A stretch of 64,000 bases of DNA from Pyronema omphalodes (GCA_024516155.1 JAJJXM010000028.1:671060-735059); one strand, 5' to 3'; shown: positions 11,165 to 23,973, counted from the first letter of the stretch. Notes: generated by a model not told the origin, from the sequence alone. Numbers and translations are program-made.

Positions 11165-14100
11165 TTCGCAAGTTCGTACCCGAGTTCACGTCACGTCCGC
11201 CATATTTCAGCTTGACGCTTCTTTTTATCTCTCCACTCCAACCACAAACTATCAAAAAACCGTCACTTGCATCTGCAAATCGCGGCTCGCCGACCATTGC
11301 GGCGGCAATCGTCCCTGCATAAAGTTGATTCGAAACGAAGATTATAGAGCTAAAAGTGTCGAATCTCAGTCACCAAAGTATGCACCTTCCACGGTGACCT
11401 GAATGCCGGGTGCATTTTGTTACGTGCACCGTTGCTTTGATGAACCGCAGATTTCATACTGTGAGCGGTCCATCGATAGGAAGACATATTACGCATTCCA
11501 ACTGATGGACAACAGGTAACAAGATTCTAAATCTAAATAGAACCAAACACGGCACAATTGTAGCTAGCGTGAAGGAGTATGCCCAAGGTCGAAACGCAGC
11601 CTGGTCATGATCAATCACTAGGGAAGGTAGCAGCGAGATCTCCGTGCCGACGGCTTATCCTCAGTTGTGCGCTGGGAGTGTGCAGATTCATCCGCGGAAT
11701 GATCAGTGTATGAATGAGAGATATAGCTGATACCTTGGGTATAATCGTGACGATGTTGCTTCGGGAAGATGGTCATCGGCTCCGTGTTCTGCCTGATGTG
11801 TAGTGATTCTTCGTGATGCAGTACGGGCAATTTAGAAATATAACTTACCGTTCAACATTTCTCAGATTGTCATGCAGACGGTTAGTAAAGTCTCCGGCAA
11901 TATGGTCCATGTCTTCTATCATCAATCGGTATGTAATTGACCTGTGTTGCCACCGTTTATGTGTTTGATCCGGGATCGGTATTTCACCGCTCCATCGCGT
12001 TGTTTCGGTATTTCGCACCTGTTGTCGCTTCAACCTAAGACCTTATAATCTGATGTTAGTACACCCGTCCCGTGCGTGGTCCACCAAGACGTAAGTACTG
12101 TTACGCCGATCTACGTGAATCGTATTTACGACCACATCGTGGATGGACATCTGCTGGACTACGGCGTTACCGTACAGTTTGCAAGAATTGCATCCACAGC
12201 TGTTATATCATCGTCCAATCGCCCAGAGGAGAAATTCAAGAACAAAATATCGCAGACACGCACATCAGGAGCTCGAACGTACTGCGGCCACACTGCGGCG
12301 CTTCGAACAGCAACGTTATGAAGGACTGTTTCCGGAGGTAATCCGGTTGTGACTTGAGCGGGGAAACTCAAAAGGCTTCTACAGCGTCAGCACTGACTGC
12401 ACCTGGTAACATCTCAAGATGGACCATTACAAAGCCCTGCGTTGTTGACGGAATAGAGGAAATGGAACATGGAGTTCCTGAGATGACGAATGTGAGCGTC
12501 ATGTATCGCAGTCGTTGTATAGCGTATGAAGACTAACTAGGATCAGCAAATGGAGGAGGACACACAGCACGTTCTGCCATTACGATGGAATGGCCAATAC
12601 AGTTACTGTTTACATGTCGAAGGACATACTGAAACATTGATTCCGCCAATGAAGACGTTCGTCAGCCTCCGTGATAAACCACGCAATATGATGACGTAAT
12701 TCTTGACCGAACTTTTGTATGAATCCCCGCCACTGTACCGTCATCGCCCTTGTTTTGACACTAAGCAGGGAAGATCATGAATCATGGGGACACGTATATT
12801 CTACGTCTTGCTCCTGCCACTGGACATCAGCAGTAGGCAAGGCATCTGCCCGGGCCGCATTCGAAGTAACAACAAAGTAATGACGTAATACGGTAGGCCG
12901 TCTGAAAAGCCATGTCCGTGACGTGTATGAGAACGTCATCGGAGATGATGAATTTACGCCTAACTAGGGACGGCACATCAATCAGGGACGTAATTTGCCG
13001 GCGTCATTGCAGGGAGACAGTCGGCGAAATATGGGCATTTGCTGAACCGCTATCCATATATAATAGTCCCACCACCCCCCGATCCAAATGAGTACCAGCC
13101 CTTCATCAGCGGTACTTGTCTGAGCCATTGTCCTCCATCGCTACTCAAACCGCCAAGAATGGAACATGCGATATCACCAACTTTGACTATTTTTAATTTA
13201 CTTTTCCATGCCTAATGCGTTATACTTCCATTACTTCAAAGCTTCATCCATATTCACTGCAAGGTTGGAAAATGTTTGCTCTAGTCCCTGTTCTGAATAT
13301 TTGAATGCTGATGTTGAGCAGAATTCAGTTGCTAATGTAAGGCTATTGATTTTTGGGGGCCTCCAGGCAGGATTGCAGTCCTGGTAATGCAGGATGAAGA
13401 TTGACCAGATATTTGACTTGACCACAAATGGCCAGCTAAACTCTCAAATTGACATGTAAAAACCTGCAACATGGACAGGAGGATGGCCTATCATCTGAAT
13501 GAGGGAATACAGTGAGCATGCCTGCCATACCAATGTGAAAAGCAAATTAACAGGAGGGCAAACGTTCCACTCTATGCCGAAGGTGTTTATCTCTGTCTTG
13601 GGGAAATATTTGATTTTCTCTTGAAACGGACAACGCCGTCATTTACCATAGACCAGTTGGTGGTCCGGAGCTGTCGGCTTGATGTTTGTGACTTTTAACC
13701 ATATCTGGCCGCACCACAGGATGTTACCAGGCCTGGATCAGGAAAATAACTACCTGTGTATCCTGTCCTGATCACAGAGATCCCCTGGAGAGGCATGCGT
13801 GTCACCTGCTGCCTACTGTGATATGTCTCAACAGGAAATAGCACAAAGAAGAAATGCCTCAATCCAGCCCCCGGACAGAAGAAAAGCCACTGGAGGAACC
13901 AACAAGAGAAAACAAAGCATGGTTGAGTAAGGATGGCTATGTCGCTTAAAAGCGGATTGACTTCAGCGGAGTGAAGATCAAAGAAATGAAAACCCTTTCA
14001 ATATATCTCAAGCACCATTGGGATTGCCTTCCCCTTGAGCCCTCTCCATTGCTACACCAGCTTGTGCCTATTCAAGAATCCGCCTTCTCAGCGCAGTTGA

Positions 14101-16190
14101 AGTGAGAAAATGAAACGGCATATTACTCACCATTATCTGCAAAGATTCCCAGGAACCTTAAGATTTCCCCATCGGTTCCTGGGCGGGCGGAGTAATAAAG
14201 CCATCGATGTCACCAGTACCCTGTACTTCCTCTGCCATTCATCATGGCCACCGACTTCATTACCTCAGGTTGCGCCCGGACTTGACAGGTAGTACCTGCC
14301 CTGGTCGCAGTCTTTCTACTGTAGGCCAATGGGACAGCTGTCACTTACAGTGTAACACTACAAGAGCCATAGAAAAGCACGCATTCAATGCATTGAGTAG
14401 TTCAGAGCGCATCATCTTACATCAAATGGTCATGGGCAGCAGTTATAAGGCACCCTGCAACGTTCAAATGTTGGTGATGTGAGTTGAGACCACCTCGTAA
14501 CACGATCAATGGTTTCCAGTCAATGCTAGAGCAGAACCGGGTGGCTCATGACCAAAGAACGTATATGGGTTGGATAAGCCACTGAATCTCGTTGACCAGT
14601 TTCACGGTGGCACCTACCATATTACTGTACACAACTGCATTTGAGCTCATCTTGTGCTGCCCTGCTAGTATCAGGAATGCTTTCATCGGCCATGGCCTTG
14701 TGCCCGTTCCCTCGTTCATCACTTGGTTGGTGTCCCTATTGTTAGTGTCTGCCTAGCCTGGTTGTTCCCACCATCGTCCTCCCTCCTCGCATCTGGTCTG
14801 GTCACTGCCTGTGTCGTCCTTCCCCTTGACTTACCAGGGGATCTCCCATAGCTGGTTCCTTTCAAGATCTGCGATTAATTGGAACCTGGCCAGCGGATCA
14901 CCGATGAAAACAATCCGCTGCACATTCAGTGCAGTAATAATGCCTTACTACTACTCCCTAACACAACATCCATGAATGCTTGGTCATTACTTAGATACCA
15001 TCAAACGCGTGATCCCAGATGAGACCTCAATGATCGACTCGTTGTCTGGTCGCCAACAGTGATTGCCTAACTCTATGCCCCACCCACTTCAGTGTTAAAG
15101 TTGTAAATCTTGTCACTAACCCTCAACCACCATGTCAGCATGAGGGTGAGATAGGCTCACCGCGGGAGTTTCAGCATGGGTCACCCATCTATGAGTTAAC
15201 CTTCAAATTGCACCCATTATGTTCCAGCTGTTGACTAGCTCATGGAGTCTTGCACACACCGGATTACCTCGCTGCGCATATCCCGATTGATGCTAATATC
15301 ACCGGAAGACATATCACTAGCAGCAGCACCCGTTCAGGCTGCCGACCCAACAGGTCTCAAGCAACAGAACCAGAATGAGCGCAATGACCCCTCATTGACC
15401 GTGGTTATGCTTATCAAAGCAGTCCGAGTGTACCCCTATGTGCCAAGCACCACAACTCACCCTGGCCCTAGAACATCCACCAAACAAATCTATCTTTTAC
15501 TACCTCAAAGATTAGGAAATCCTAACACCACCAGGTAATGATGTGGATTCCGTGGAATTGCTTGTAGATGCTGATGAGATTCATTGACAATCACAGTTGA
15601 TCCACTCTTGATTGGCATCCACAGGGTGGGGATTGGTTATGAGAAAATCCGTCACCCTCTCCTTGTTGTCAGCAGGAATGGCATGCAACCTCGCTATTCC
15701 ATGCGGGTGCTTTGTGTTCAAACCTTCAGCAGTGTCTTGTGTTATCCTACACCGGTGATTCTCCCCGGAGGAATTTGGGATCTTATCAGCATCTCCTAAA
15801 GTTCGTCATTCATGAGATCATTCCTTATCCGTGCACCGGAGGAAGATGTCTTGCCCTAAACAACATTCAGAACCTCATCTGTGCATTGCAAGCTGCATCC
15901 TGACACCCTCACAGACGTGACAGCGCACCCAGATCCTTCAAAATCCCGGGGACGATGATTGGCAAGTGTCTGAAGCACGAAAGCAATTGGCTAGGCTTGT
16001 TGCGCAACTATGTTGTGACCAACAGTGAACCCTGGACCCCCTAGTAATGGACTATACAGCTAACAGCGAGGATTGCATAGTGGAATACATGTTTGAAGCA
16101 CCGTTGTGCGGCACATGGAGCATTGAGAAACCTTGGACTACCAACATTGACGTCACCTCAGGACCGACAGCCATGGCTCCGCTAAGACAT
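11165..16190. other. Five kilobases without a recognisable gene
   Basis: Only short frames occur; those at 12072-12341 and 14207-14482 show no known domain. TGACGTAA recurs around 12690, 12880 and 12985, and a TATATAATA box lies near 13057, but no gene follows it. I found no terminal repeats or tandem arrays. The base composition is ordinary, so decayed transposons beyond recognition are the likely content. Confidence 0.4.
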
Positions 16191-17510
16191 TGTCAACCTG
16201 GGCACTGAGACTTTCAATGCAGGCTTTTACAATCAGTCCTGCTCATTTCGAAGGGTACATCACAACCAGACTTTCCTCAAGAAGCAAATAAGTTAGCTAA
16301 ATGATGACAGGCTCAATAAATGTGCAGGCCTCTGTCAAGGTATTTGGTGTCGGTAGGTGTTGTCGTAGCAACAGATCAAATTGCTGTTTCCAGAGGAGAT
16401 ACTGGGACAATCAGTGTTGTTTATAAACTTCCCTCTATAAGTTTGCTAGGACTTCCTGAGAGAACCAACTCCTACTCTGAGGTTAGGTGATGAGACGTGA
16501 GTCATTTCTTTGACAGATCTGTTGATGGCTTGCACCATGCTGTGTGCCCGATTATGATGATTGCATCCTTGCATATAACCCTCGCATCAGATCAAACCTT
16601 GACGTGCCTTGCCATTATATCACAACTTCTGTTCATGTATCAGGATTTAGTGCCCAGGGGCGGTCTACCCTACTGAAGCAGAGAATGCAATGACCATCCT
16701 GATCATGATATGTCAGTCGGAGATCTTCTGAGACATCTCCATCTGAGATGCCCTCAGAGAATGTCCATATAGAGTCTAGGAATGTAAAATCATAAGGCAC
16801 CCCTTCCACCACCGCAATGCACAGCCAAGGCCTATTGCCGTGTCATGGCACAGCTGCATACCGGTGCATACTTGCGCACAGCAACAGTCTGGTGTGTGAG
16901 TACTCGCCGTCTTTTCAACACTTGACAGTCATGGCTTGAGGTGACGCCATATCAGTTCTATGCAACAGATTCCTTTCATCGTGTTCCTTGCTGCAGAACA
17001 TGATCTTCAGCTCATACAATCGTGACCCCTCTTCTCGGCTTTGCTCGTGTTGGCTGAATAGATGCTGCATTGACTCCTAGAAGACCATCCGTGCAACTGT
17101 GACTGCAGATGATGCCATCACTCCGCCTTACATTCCTTTGAGAATGTTCTTCTCTTGCCAGGCCGGTAGTTGCCGTCCTTGGTGGAACACATCGGCAAGT
17201 AGAAGGCGCAGTCCTTTGATTGTTGTTGCCTTTGTGCATCAGCATCTTGTGTAAGGTCCTCATGGGTAAGTCGATACCCATGAGGTGAGTATTTCGGGTT
17301 CCCCCCTTGTTCTTCAATGTCCTGAACTGACCGTGAATCACATGAAGACACTCCTCGTGCCAAGATGCGCCTGATTTCGGGCTGGCAAGTATCCAATCGG
17401 TGCATGCCAGGGATACTAACTATACTATCGATTCTCCCATCAAGTTCCCCATGCTCCCCGAATGTAATACATGTTACCTCTGGTATTCTCACATGATATA
17501 TGGTGTGACA
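16191..17510. mobile_element. Decayed solo LTR of the gypsy A family (1320 bp)
   Basis: Starts TGTCAACCTGGGCACTGAG and ends ATATGGTGTGACA. It aligns along its whole length with the 1360-bp LTRs of element A (29417-30776). Shared blocks include GGTATTTGGTGT, GAGACGTGAGTCA, ATGGGTAAGTCGA, CCCATGAGGT and ACATGTTACCT. There is no internal element next to it, and divergence is high compared with the near-identical LTRs of A, so it is an old solo LTR. The minus-strand frame 17118-17747 inside it is a chance frame. Confidence 0.75.
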
Positions 17511-18319
17511 GGCAATGTCATCCGCAACAAACCTGGCCCCAGCTTCCGCAATCGCCAACGCGATCTCTACGAAGGCACTCAGTAACATGAAATCCCCTGA
17601 CATTCCACCCAAACAAACCATGCTGCACCGTTGTGTGAAGCATGGTCTCTCCACTCTCCTGCTTTTGGCTGGGTGACAGCCGCCTGCTGTGTGATGTCTG
17701 CCATGACCCTGGTGATTGTTGGCCTCTACGTACACAACAATAACCATTACGGAGCAGTGTCAGCTAGTAACCAGACCATGGTCTTATAGCTCGTGGTATA
17801 ATTTTTGTTCCTTGTACTTGCTGTGAAATAGAAAATCAGTAATCGAATCGCCTGGTTGTTGGTTGTTGTTCTCCTTTGAATTGCCCATAGCCTGGAATGG
17901 TAGCCCTTGTTACCCGCAGCGCATTTGAGTTGCCTTACCGGCCTGCAACTTTAGTCACCATCATAATGTCCCACTCACCCCCTGAGCCTGAGCCAGCACA
18001 GATCAGTGCTGGAAGCTATGAGAATACAAGTACAACATCTGTTGTTAGTCACAGATCACCAAAGCAGTGTTGGCATTCCAGGGAGTTGCGCTGCAGCACA
18101 CAAGGCTTCTGCACCACTGCCTCGGCAGGAGCAATCTCAGTGAGCCTTGTCACATTTTCTCACTCCACCAGTTAAGAGTCTCAAAGACGTCGTGTAGAAC
18201 GCAACCGTGAATACCAACATTCATCATACAGTGGGCTGACTCCATCGCTGGGCCCTGAACCATATCATCACGCACCCATGAGACAGGTGTCCACGTTTTC
18301 TCTTCCGGACGTGTTCCCA
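17511..18319. other. Unassigned spacer
   Basis: Lies between the decayed LTR and the first gene-R copy. No recognisable gene, repeat or terminal structure. Confidence 0.35.
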
Positions 18320-19035
18320 CCGTGAGGACCATGAAGTACAGCCTTTATACCAGCTGCATGCACAGCATTGTGGTATGGGGTTGCCGTTTTTAGCCAATCC
18401 GAATTACATGCAAGAGGGAAGAAGACCGCGTAATCAACACACTCTTGGAGTCAGCTCATATAGGCAGCCGACTTAGATCGGTCATATTTGCAAAGGCATG
18501 GACAGACAGCAATAAATATTGGAACATGTGTTTCCTTCAGGAATCTTGTATCTTTCCTGGATGCATGATAAATGCACATTGTACTCTCGGCTGTTAACCT
18601 AATAATGGGTTCCTGTACCCAACCAGTATTCATCCCCTGGAATAGCAATCTGTTGAGATCCAGCGACCAGATTAGGGATTCACATACAGTCATCCCCGGG
18701 AAGGACTCTTTGGCGAACGTAATCACTGCTTCCAACATGGCTCAGAACAGTGGCTTTGTAAACTGCTGGATAGCAGAACTCCGGATGTGGGAAAGGCCTT
18801 CCTGCTATCCATCTGCCCTGCAGAAGTGACCTTCTTGTTCACGCAAAGGACGTTGATACGCAAACGTTGCAGGATCCCACCGGGTTATCATTTTGCCTGG
18901 GACACAGGCACATTGGCACAATGTGCCTCTATCATATGGTTGGATATTACGGCTTATGAAGATGGATATCACTGACGGTAAACAGGGCATGTCACAACAT
19001 ATGGCCCAACCATGACTCTCTAGATGTGGGGTCAC
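18320..19035 (-). pseudogene. Decayed copy 1 of gene R (secreted-protein-like)
   Basis: Read on the minus strand from 19035, the frame LESHGWAICCDMPCLPSVIS, then CQCACVPGKM and HFCRADG, matches the corresponding parts of gene R (60831-23480). Further on, AVITFAKES and LKTATPYHNAVHA match its C-terminal part. About 245 bp of foreign sequence (18480-18725) interrupts it and there are several stops. It lacks the signal-peptide exon. The function is unknown; see the main copy. Confidence 0.55.
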
Positions 19036-19059
19036 CAGAAAATGTCCAAATGAGTAGGC

Positions 19060-19655
19060 GGGCCGCTCTCTTGCATTGTGGTATGGGGTTGATGAGATTC
19101 AACGCAAGAACAGCAGGATCGATGGTACCGGGTGTGTTCTCATTGTGAAAACCATTCAGTACAGCCTTTATATCAAATGCATGCTCAGCATTGTGGTATG
19201 GGGTTGCCGTCTTTAGGCAATCTGGATTCCATCCAAGATCCAGTACGACCGTGCAATCAACACGCTCTCTCAGTCCACTCATATGCTTAACGAAGGTAAT
19301 TACTGCTTGCAAGACGGTTCACAGCAGTGGTTCTCTAAAACGCTGAATAGCAGTACTTGCGATCTGGGAACAGCTTTCGTGCAATACCGTCTGCCCCGCA
19401 GATGAGACCTCCATGTTCATTCAAAGGGTGTTGATATCCAATCGCTGCAGGATCCTATCGGTGGATCATTTTGCCAGGGAGACAGGCATATTGGCACCAG
19501 GTTCCTCTGGCCAATGGTTGGATAATGAGGCTCATGAAGATGTACATCACTTATGGTAAACAGGGCTTCTCACAACGGAGGGCCCGGCCATGATTCTCTA
19601 GATGTGGGATTACAAGAACAATGTCCTGATGAGTAGGGAGGATGCACTCTCGCTG
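19060..19655 (-). pseudogene. Decayed copy 2 of gene R (secreted-protein-like)
   Basis: On the minus strand, RECILPTHQDIV, ENHGRALRCEKPCLP, ARGTWCQYACLPGKM and LFPDRKYCY follow the order of gene R. QAVITFVKHMSGL, CTVVLDLGWNPD, ATPYHNAEHAFDI and TIDPAVLALNLI continue it. Stops and frame changes occur in several places. Its 5' side ends at the decayed gypsy-A LTR (19660), so the signal-peptide region has been lost. Copies 1 and 2 lie head to tail. Confidence 0.55.
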
Positions 19656-19659
19656 TCCT

Positions 19660-20745
19660 CGATTTGCCAAGGGAACCAACTTCCAAACTAAGCTTAGGAG
19701 ATAAGACGTCAGACAATTCTTCGAGAAATCTGGCCATGGCCGCATCATGCTCTGTGCGCAATTGTATTAATCGCTCACCTGCATGATGACCTTGTGGCAA
19801 ATTGATCCTTGACATTCCTTGCCGCATTACCATACCTTCGGGTCTGGTATTGCCATTCAGCCTCTAGTGGAGGACCACTTCACTTGAGCATATACTGCAG
19901 TGACTCTCCTGACCATGACATGTAAGTCGTACATCCTACGTTGTATCTGGATCATGGATTTCCCTACAGAATCTCCATCGCGAGTGAAGGAATCTGATAT
20001 CATAAGGCATACCATTCCCTACTGGCGCTCACTGCCCTGTCAAATTGCTGTGTGATGCCATGACTGCCCGACCTCCACGAACATCACACAGTCACACCCT
20101 TATGTGTACGCAACTGCCGTCTTTTATTGCATTTGGTAGTTCGTGTCCTCAGGAAACGTCATATCAGTTCCACGCAACAGTGCCCCTCAGTAGTGTTGCT
20201 GGCTGCAGGACGTCGTGTCATGCCGATGCAATCTTCACACTTGTCCTGAGCTCCACTCCTGCTGGGCGACTGGACTCTGTCTTATGTTGTGGCTGACTAT
20301 CCGCCTAACTGGGACATCAGATGGTCTCATTTATCTGCCTTGCACTGCCATGGGAATACCCTTCTCTTGCCAGGCCTGTGGCAGCTGTGCTTGTAGAACA
20401 CAACCTCCAGTATAAGGAGGTGTCCCTCCGCCATTGTCTTCTGTTCTCCAACAGTGTCTGCTGTAGTTTTCTCATGGGTAAGTGACACCCATGGGGTCAG
20501 TTTTCCGCTTTCCCATGCATCTGTGATCCTCCCAAACTGACAGTTAATAACAGGTTGTGACGCTTTGGGCCAGGATCCTCGTTACGTCATGTAGTCACGA
20601 ATCACGTGATGTGGGTAGCTAGACATCCTCAGGGGTTGACACTCCGGGATACTAAACTTACTATTCATTCTCCTGTTGCGGTTGCTATATTCTCTGAATG
20701 TTACACATGTTACCTATGCTATAGTCACACAATGTAGGGTGTCAT
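19660..20745. mobile_element. Truncated, decayed LTR of the gypsy A family
   Basis: From GCCAAGGGAACCAACTTCC to the terminal GTAGGGTGTCATGA it follows the A-family LTR (compare 29690-30776), including AAGCTTAGGAGATAAGACGT, ATGGGTAAGTGACACCCATG and ACATGTTACCT. The first 270 bp of the LTR are missing, and the left edge joins gene-R copy 2 directly. No internal region is attached. Confidence 0.7.
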
Positions 20746-21439
20746 GATTGTGGCTATGGTGTGTAGGACCGGCTTAGCTCAAGCTCAGAGCTTGCTGGAG
20801 CTTGCTAGAGCTAGCTGTAGCTTGTTACAACATCAAGCTTCATAAACCTGATTGCTGAAGCTCCGCCTACACGGCATCACTGCAGACTGATTGACACACC
20901 CCTTGAGTCCTCCTCTTTCCACATAATGCTTGAATCTTCCTCTTGATTGAGCGGATACCTACACAACAATAGCAAAACATAACAGTGAACATTGCCAACA
21001 CCATCACTGCAGTGATAAGGCCAAGTGGACGAAAGTTATCGGATTCTGACTATTTCGCCATCAGAACTTGTGTTTTCATTGCATGTGTCCTAGATCGAAC
21101 GTACTATGACCAAGGAAGGCAAGGCAATGGCATCTGCCTGTGTCATATTGACACGGCAGTCGCTAGGTATCAGAAGGACGAGCAGGCACGAGGAGAGAAC
21201 GGTGGAAGTGGAGAACGACAAACAGGTAATGTATTGAGTGAACAACCATTTCCACCGGAAGCACAGCAAGCTGATATAGCACCTAGTAACCCTAGCCCAC
21301 ACCGGCCTTAGGCGTCACTTCAACACTAGGGAGCTTCGGGCCGAGCGCTGAATGGGATGCAACAGTGCACATCATCACGTGAAAGCATTTAGTTAGGTTC
21401 TTGACGTCATCTTGCCTGATAAGTTGTGGGTAGCAGTTA
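20746..21439. other. Unassigned spacer with AGCTTGCT-rich patch
   Basis: 20775-20835 is built from GAGCTTGCTNGAGCT-like units (imperfect, about 10-12 bp). A 108-codon frame at 20985-21311 has no recognisable domain. Nothing else is identifiable. Confidence 0.35.
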
Positions 21440-22372
21440 ATGTCTCATCTAGGTGTTACAGGCATGCGACTTGAAGAACAAACTTTCAATTCCCAGCTTG
21501 GTGTCGATTTCAGCTCTTCTTTCCCTGATCTTCATCACCCAGCCCACGGCAAACAGAAACCCTCGCCTCCGAAATCACCGGCCTCTCAACAATGTCATCC
21601 CAACGCAGATCCAACGCAGATCCGACGTCAAAGCGCAGCGCTAGGGTTAGGGTCTATTGCCCGATCAGTGGTGGTTAGTGGTTGATGTTTTATCTATGTG
21701 TTGCAGGCATGCAGCGTCAAGCAAAAACTTTCAATTCTCGGCTGGGGTTGATTTCAGCTGTCATTTCCCTAAGCTACATCTCCTAGCCAACCGCAAACAG
21801 AAACCCTCACCTGCAAAGTCACCAGCATGCGACTTGAAGAAAGAACTTTGACTTGCCGGCCGGGAGTTCACTTCAACTCTGATTTCCCAAATCTTCATCA
21901 TCCAGCCCACAGCGAACAGAAACCCTCATCTCCGAAGTCACCGGCCTCTCAACAACGTCATCCCAACGTAGATCCAACCCAGATCCGTCGTGAAAGCCCA
22001 GTGTTAGGGTTAGGGTCTCTTGCCGGATAAGTGGTGGGTAGTGGTTAATGTTTAATCTATGTGTTACAGGCATGCGGCTTGAAGAAAAAAGTTTCAATTC
22101 CCGGCTGGGGTTGATTTCAGCTCTTATTTCCCCAAGCTCCATCTCTCAGCCGACCGCAAACAGGAACCCTCACCTCCGGAGTCACCAGCATGTGACTTGC
22201 AGAAAAAAACTTTCACTTCGCGGCTGGGGGTTGATTTCAACTCTCATTTCCCTAAACTACATCACCGCCCCACTGGCAACACAAACTCTCGCATCCGAAG
22301 CTACCGGCCTATCAACAATCTCGTCCCGATGCAGAGCCAACATCGAAGCTCAGGGCCAGCGCCAGGGTCCGC
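21440..22372. repeat. Tandem repeat of about 362 bp (about 2.6 copies)
   Basis: GGCATGCGACTTGAAGAA-type sequence recurs at about 21462, 21826 and 22190, and GTTACAGGCATGCNGCNT at about 21705 and 22065, giving a 360-364-bp period with two sub-repeats inside each unit. Each unit carries TTTCAATTCCCGGCTGGGG, CAAACAGAAACCCTCNCCTC and, in alternate sub-units, GTTAGGGTTAGGGTCT. Short frames across it are not conserved between units. The array is cut at its right by the MITE at 22381; TTACGGTTAGGGTCC to the right of the MITE may be its continuation. Confidence 0.75.
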
Positions 22373-22380
22373 ATCACGGT

Positions 22381-23288
22381 CAGAGCTCCCCACGGTCCGT
22401 CCATCACTGCGGACTGGACCAGACTACATGGTGTAGTCCAGTCCAGTCCAATGTTTGCAAGGACTGCAATCATGTAGTCCGGTCCAGTCTGGGAAAGGAA
22501 AAAGACTGGACCGGACTGCAGGTGACTGCAGGACCGCAGTTTTCTCGCTTATTTCCAAGCACTAGTGGGTGGGACAAACAGTCACGGCTAAAAAACAAGC
22601 TGAGCCCCAGTGAGGCCGCTTGCCGCTCACCAAAGGTAGAGCTATAATCCTCCACTGCAAATTTTTTTTTCTCGACGCGTGTTTGCCTTCACCACGGGGT
22701 AGTCCTAAGGATTTTTCTTGGTACTCCGTATCTAAGAATTGCTCCAAATAAATCGTGCCGTAACAACCCCCCCCCCCCCCCTACCCCCTGCTTTCCCATC
22801 ACAGTGAAGGTTTTCCCATAAAAGCCTGCCAGTGATTTTCCTTTCTTATACACCGCACGCCATTTCTATTCCATTCCTTGCGAGACTGCTTGAGCTCAGC
22901 AGTTCATAATTTGCCGTGTCTTCATAGGGAATTTGGGAAAATTGGGAAAAATCGGGAAAAATTAGCATGAGAACTTTAGCAAGTCAGTGAGATTACTTAG
23001 ATCTGCTCTTGAATTGTGGTGATCAAATCTCGGCGAGTACAGTAGAACCAGAATGACTTGAAATTTCTGCGCGCTCAAAAACTGAAACAGCAGTCACCTA
23101 CGGTCACCCATGGTCACCTGCGAGTGATGTTGTGTGACCCCGTGGTCACCTACGGTCACCCACAGGCCGTCCAGTCCACCCTGTGAAAATGACTGCCAGT
23201 CTCAGTCCACGCACCAGACCGGACTGCGATATGTGGTCCGGTCCGGTCCGCAGCCAGGACTGGACCGGACGGACCGTGGGGAGCTCTG
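22381..23288 (+). mobile_element. hAT-like MITE with perfect TIRs and 8-bp TSD (908 bp)
   Basis: Both ends carry the same 22-bp inverted repeat beginning CAGAGCTCCCCACGG (22381-22402 and, reversed, 23267-23288). The element is flanked by the 8-bp direct repeat ATCACGGT (22373-22380 and 23289-23296). An 8-bp TSD with TIRs starting CAGAG is characteristic of the hAT superfamily. Next to each end are many GGTCC/GGACC and GTCCAGTCC motifs and, on the right, GGTCACC repeats, as expected of subterminal transposase-binding motifs. There is no transposase frame, so it would depend on an element elsewhere. It interrupts the 362-bp tandem array. Confidence 0.85.
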
Positions 23289-23479
23289 ATCACGGTTGGG
23301 ATTACGGTTAGGGTCCATCTCTTTCCGGTATAATGAAGAGTTTCATAATTTCAAGACACAAATCTGTTGAAGAGTTACATTGTGCTTCATGAGAATGGGA
23401 AATTCAAAAGACTTTCGAAAAGAAACCACGTAATGCAAATCTTCATGTGCAAAAATGAATGAGAATTACACCAATGAAA

Positions 23480-23973
23480 GAGAATTACAACTCAAAGAGA
23501 GATGAGAATGAAAAAACAAAAGATGATAGCAGCAGAAGTGAACAGCATTTTAAAAACTAAAAAAGAATGAAAAAAAGGCATGTTGCACTTATGTGAGTTA
23601 CCTTGTCCGGCCGGGAATAATACAACCTGAACATTATCTGTGGGACAATTGTATGTCGCGACACATGCACTAGCACCACCAGCACCGGAGATCTGGTTTT
23701 GAGCGTGCGAGATGAGCTTCAACGCAAGAACAGCAGGATCGATGGTACCGGGTCACGGTCAGGACCATGCAGTACAGTGTCGATATCAATTGCATGCACA
23801 GGATTGTGGTATAGGGTTGCCGTTGTTAGCCAATCTGGATTGCATCCAACATGGATGAAGACCGTGCAATGAACACACTCTGTGAGTCCACTCATATGCT
23901 CAACGAAGGTAATTACTGCTTGCAAGATGGCTGACAACAGTGGTTCTCTAAACTGCTGCATAGCAGTACTTGC
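23480..23973 (-). pseudogene. Gene R, C-terminal piece (third of three)
   Basis: On the minus strand it reads MQQFREPLLSAILQAVITF, then ECVHCTVFIHVGCNPDWL and TLYHNPVHAIDIDTVL. After a frame change it continues TIDPAVLALKLI and GASACVATYNCPTDNVQVV. The cysteine spacing agrees with the extracellular nature suggested by the signal peptide at 60831. The frame change around 23735, and another right after the junction at 23973, could be introns or mutations. CAAGGTAACT near 23605 could be a splice donor. The 5' edge is where solo LTR D is inserted (TSD-like CTTGC at 23969-23973, CTGGC at 40491-40495). Family not recognised. Confidence 0.5.

Noticed and set aside
17118..17747. 209-codon minus-strand frame as a gene
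   Set aside because: It lies largely in a decayed LTR, is not conserved in the related LTRs, and has no recognisable domain.
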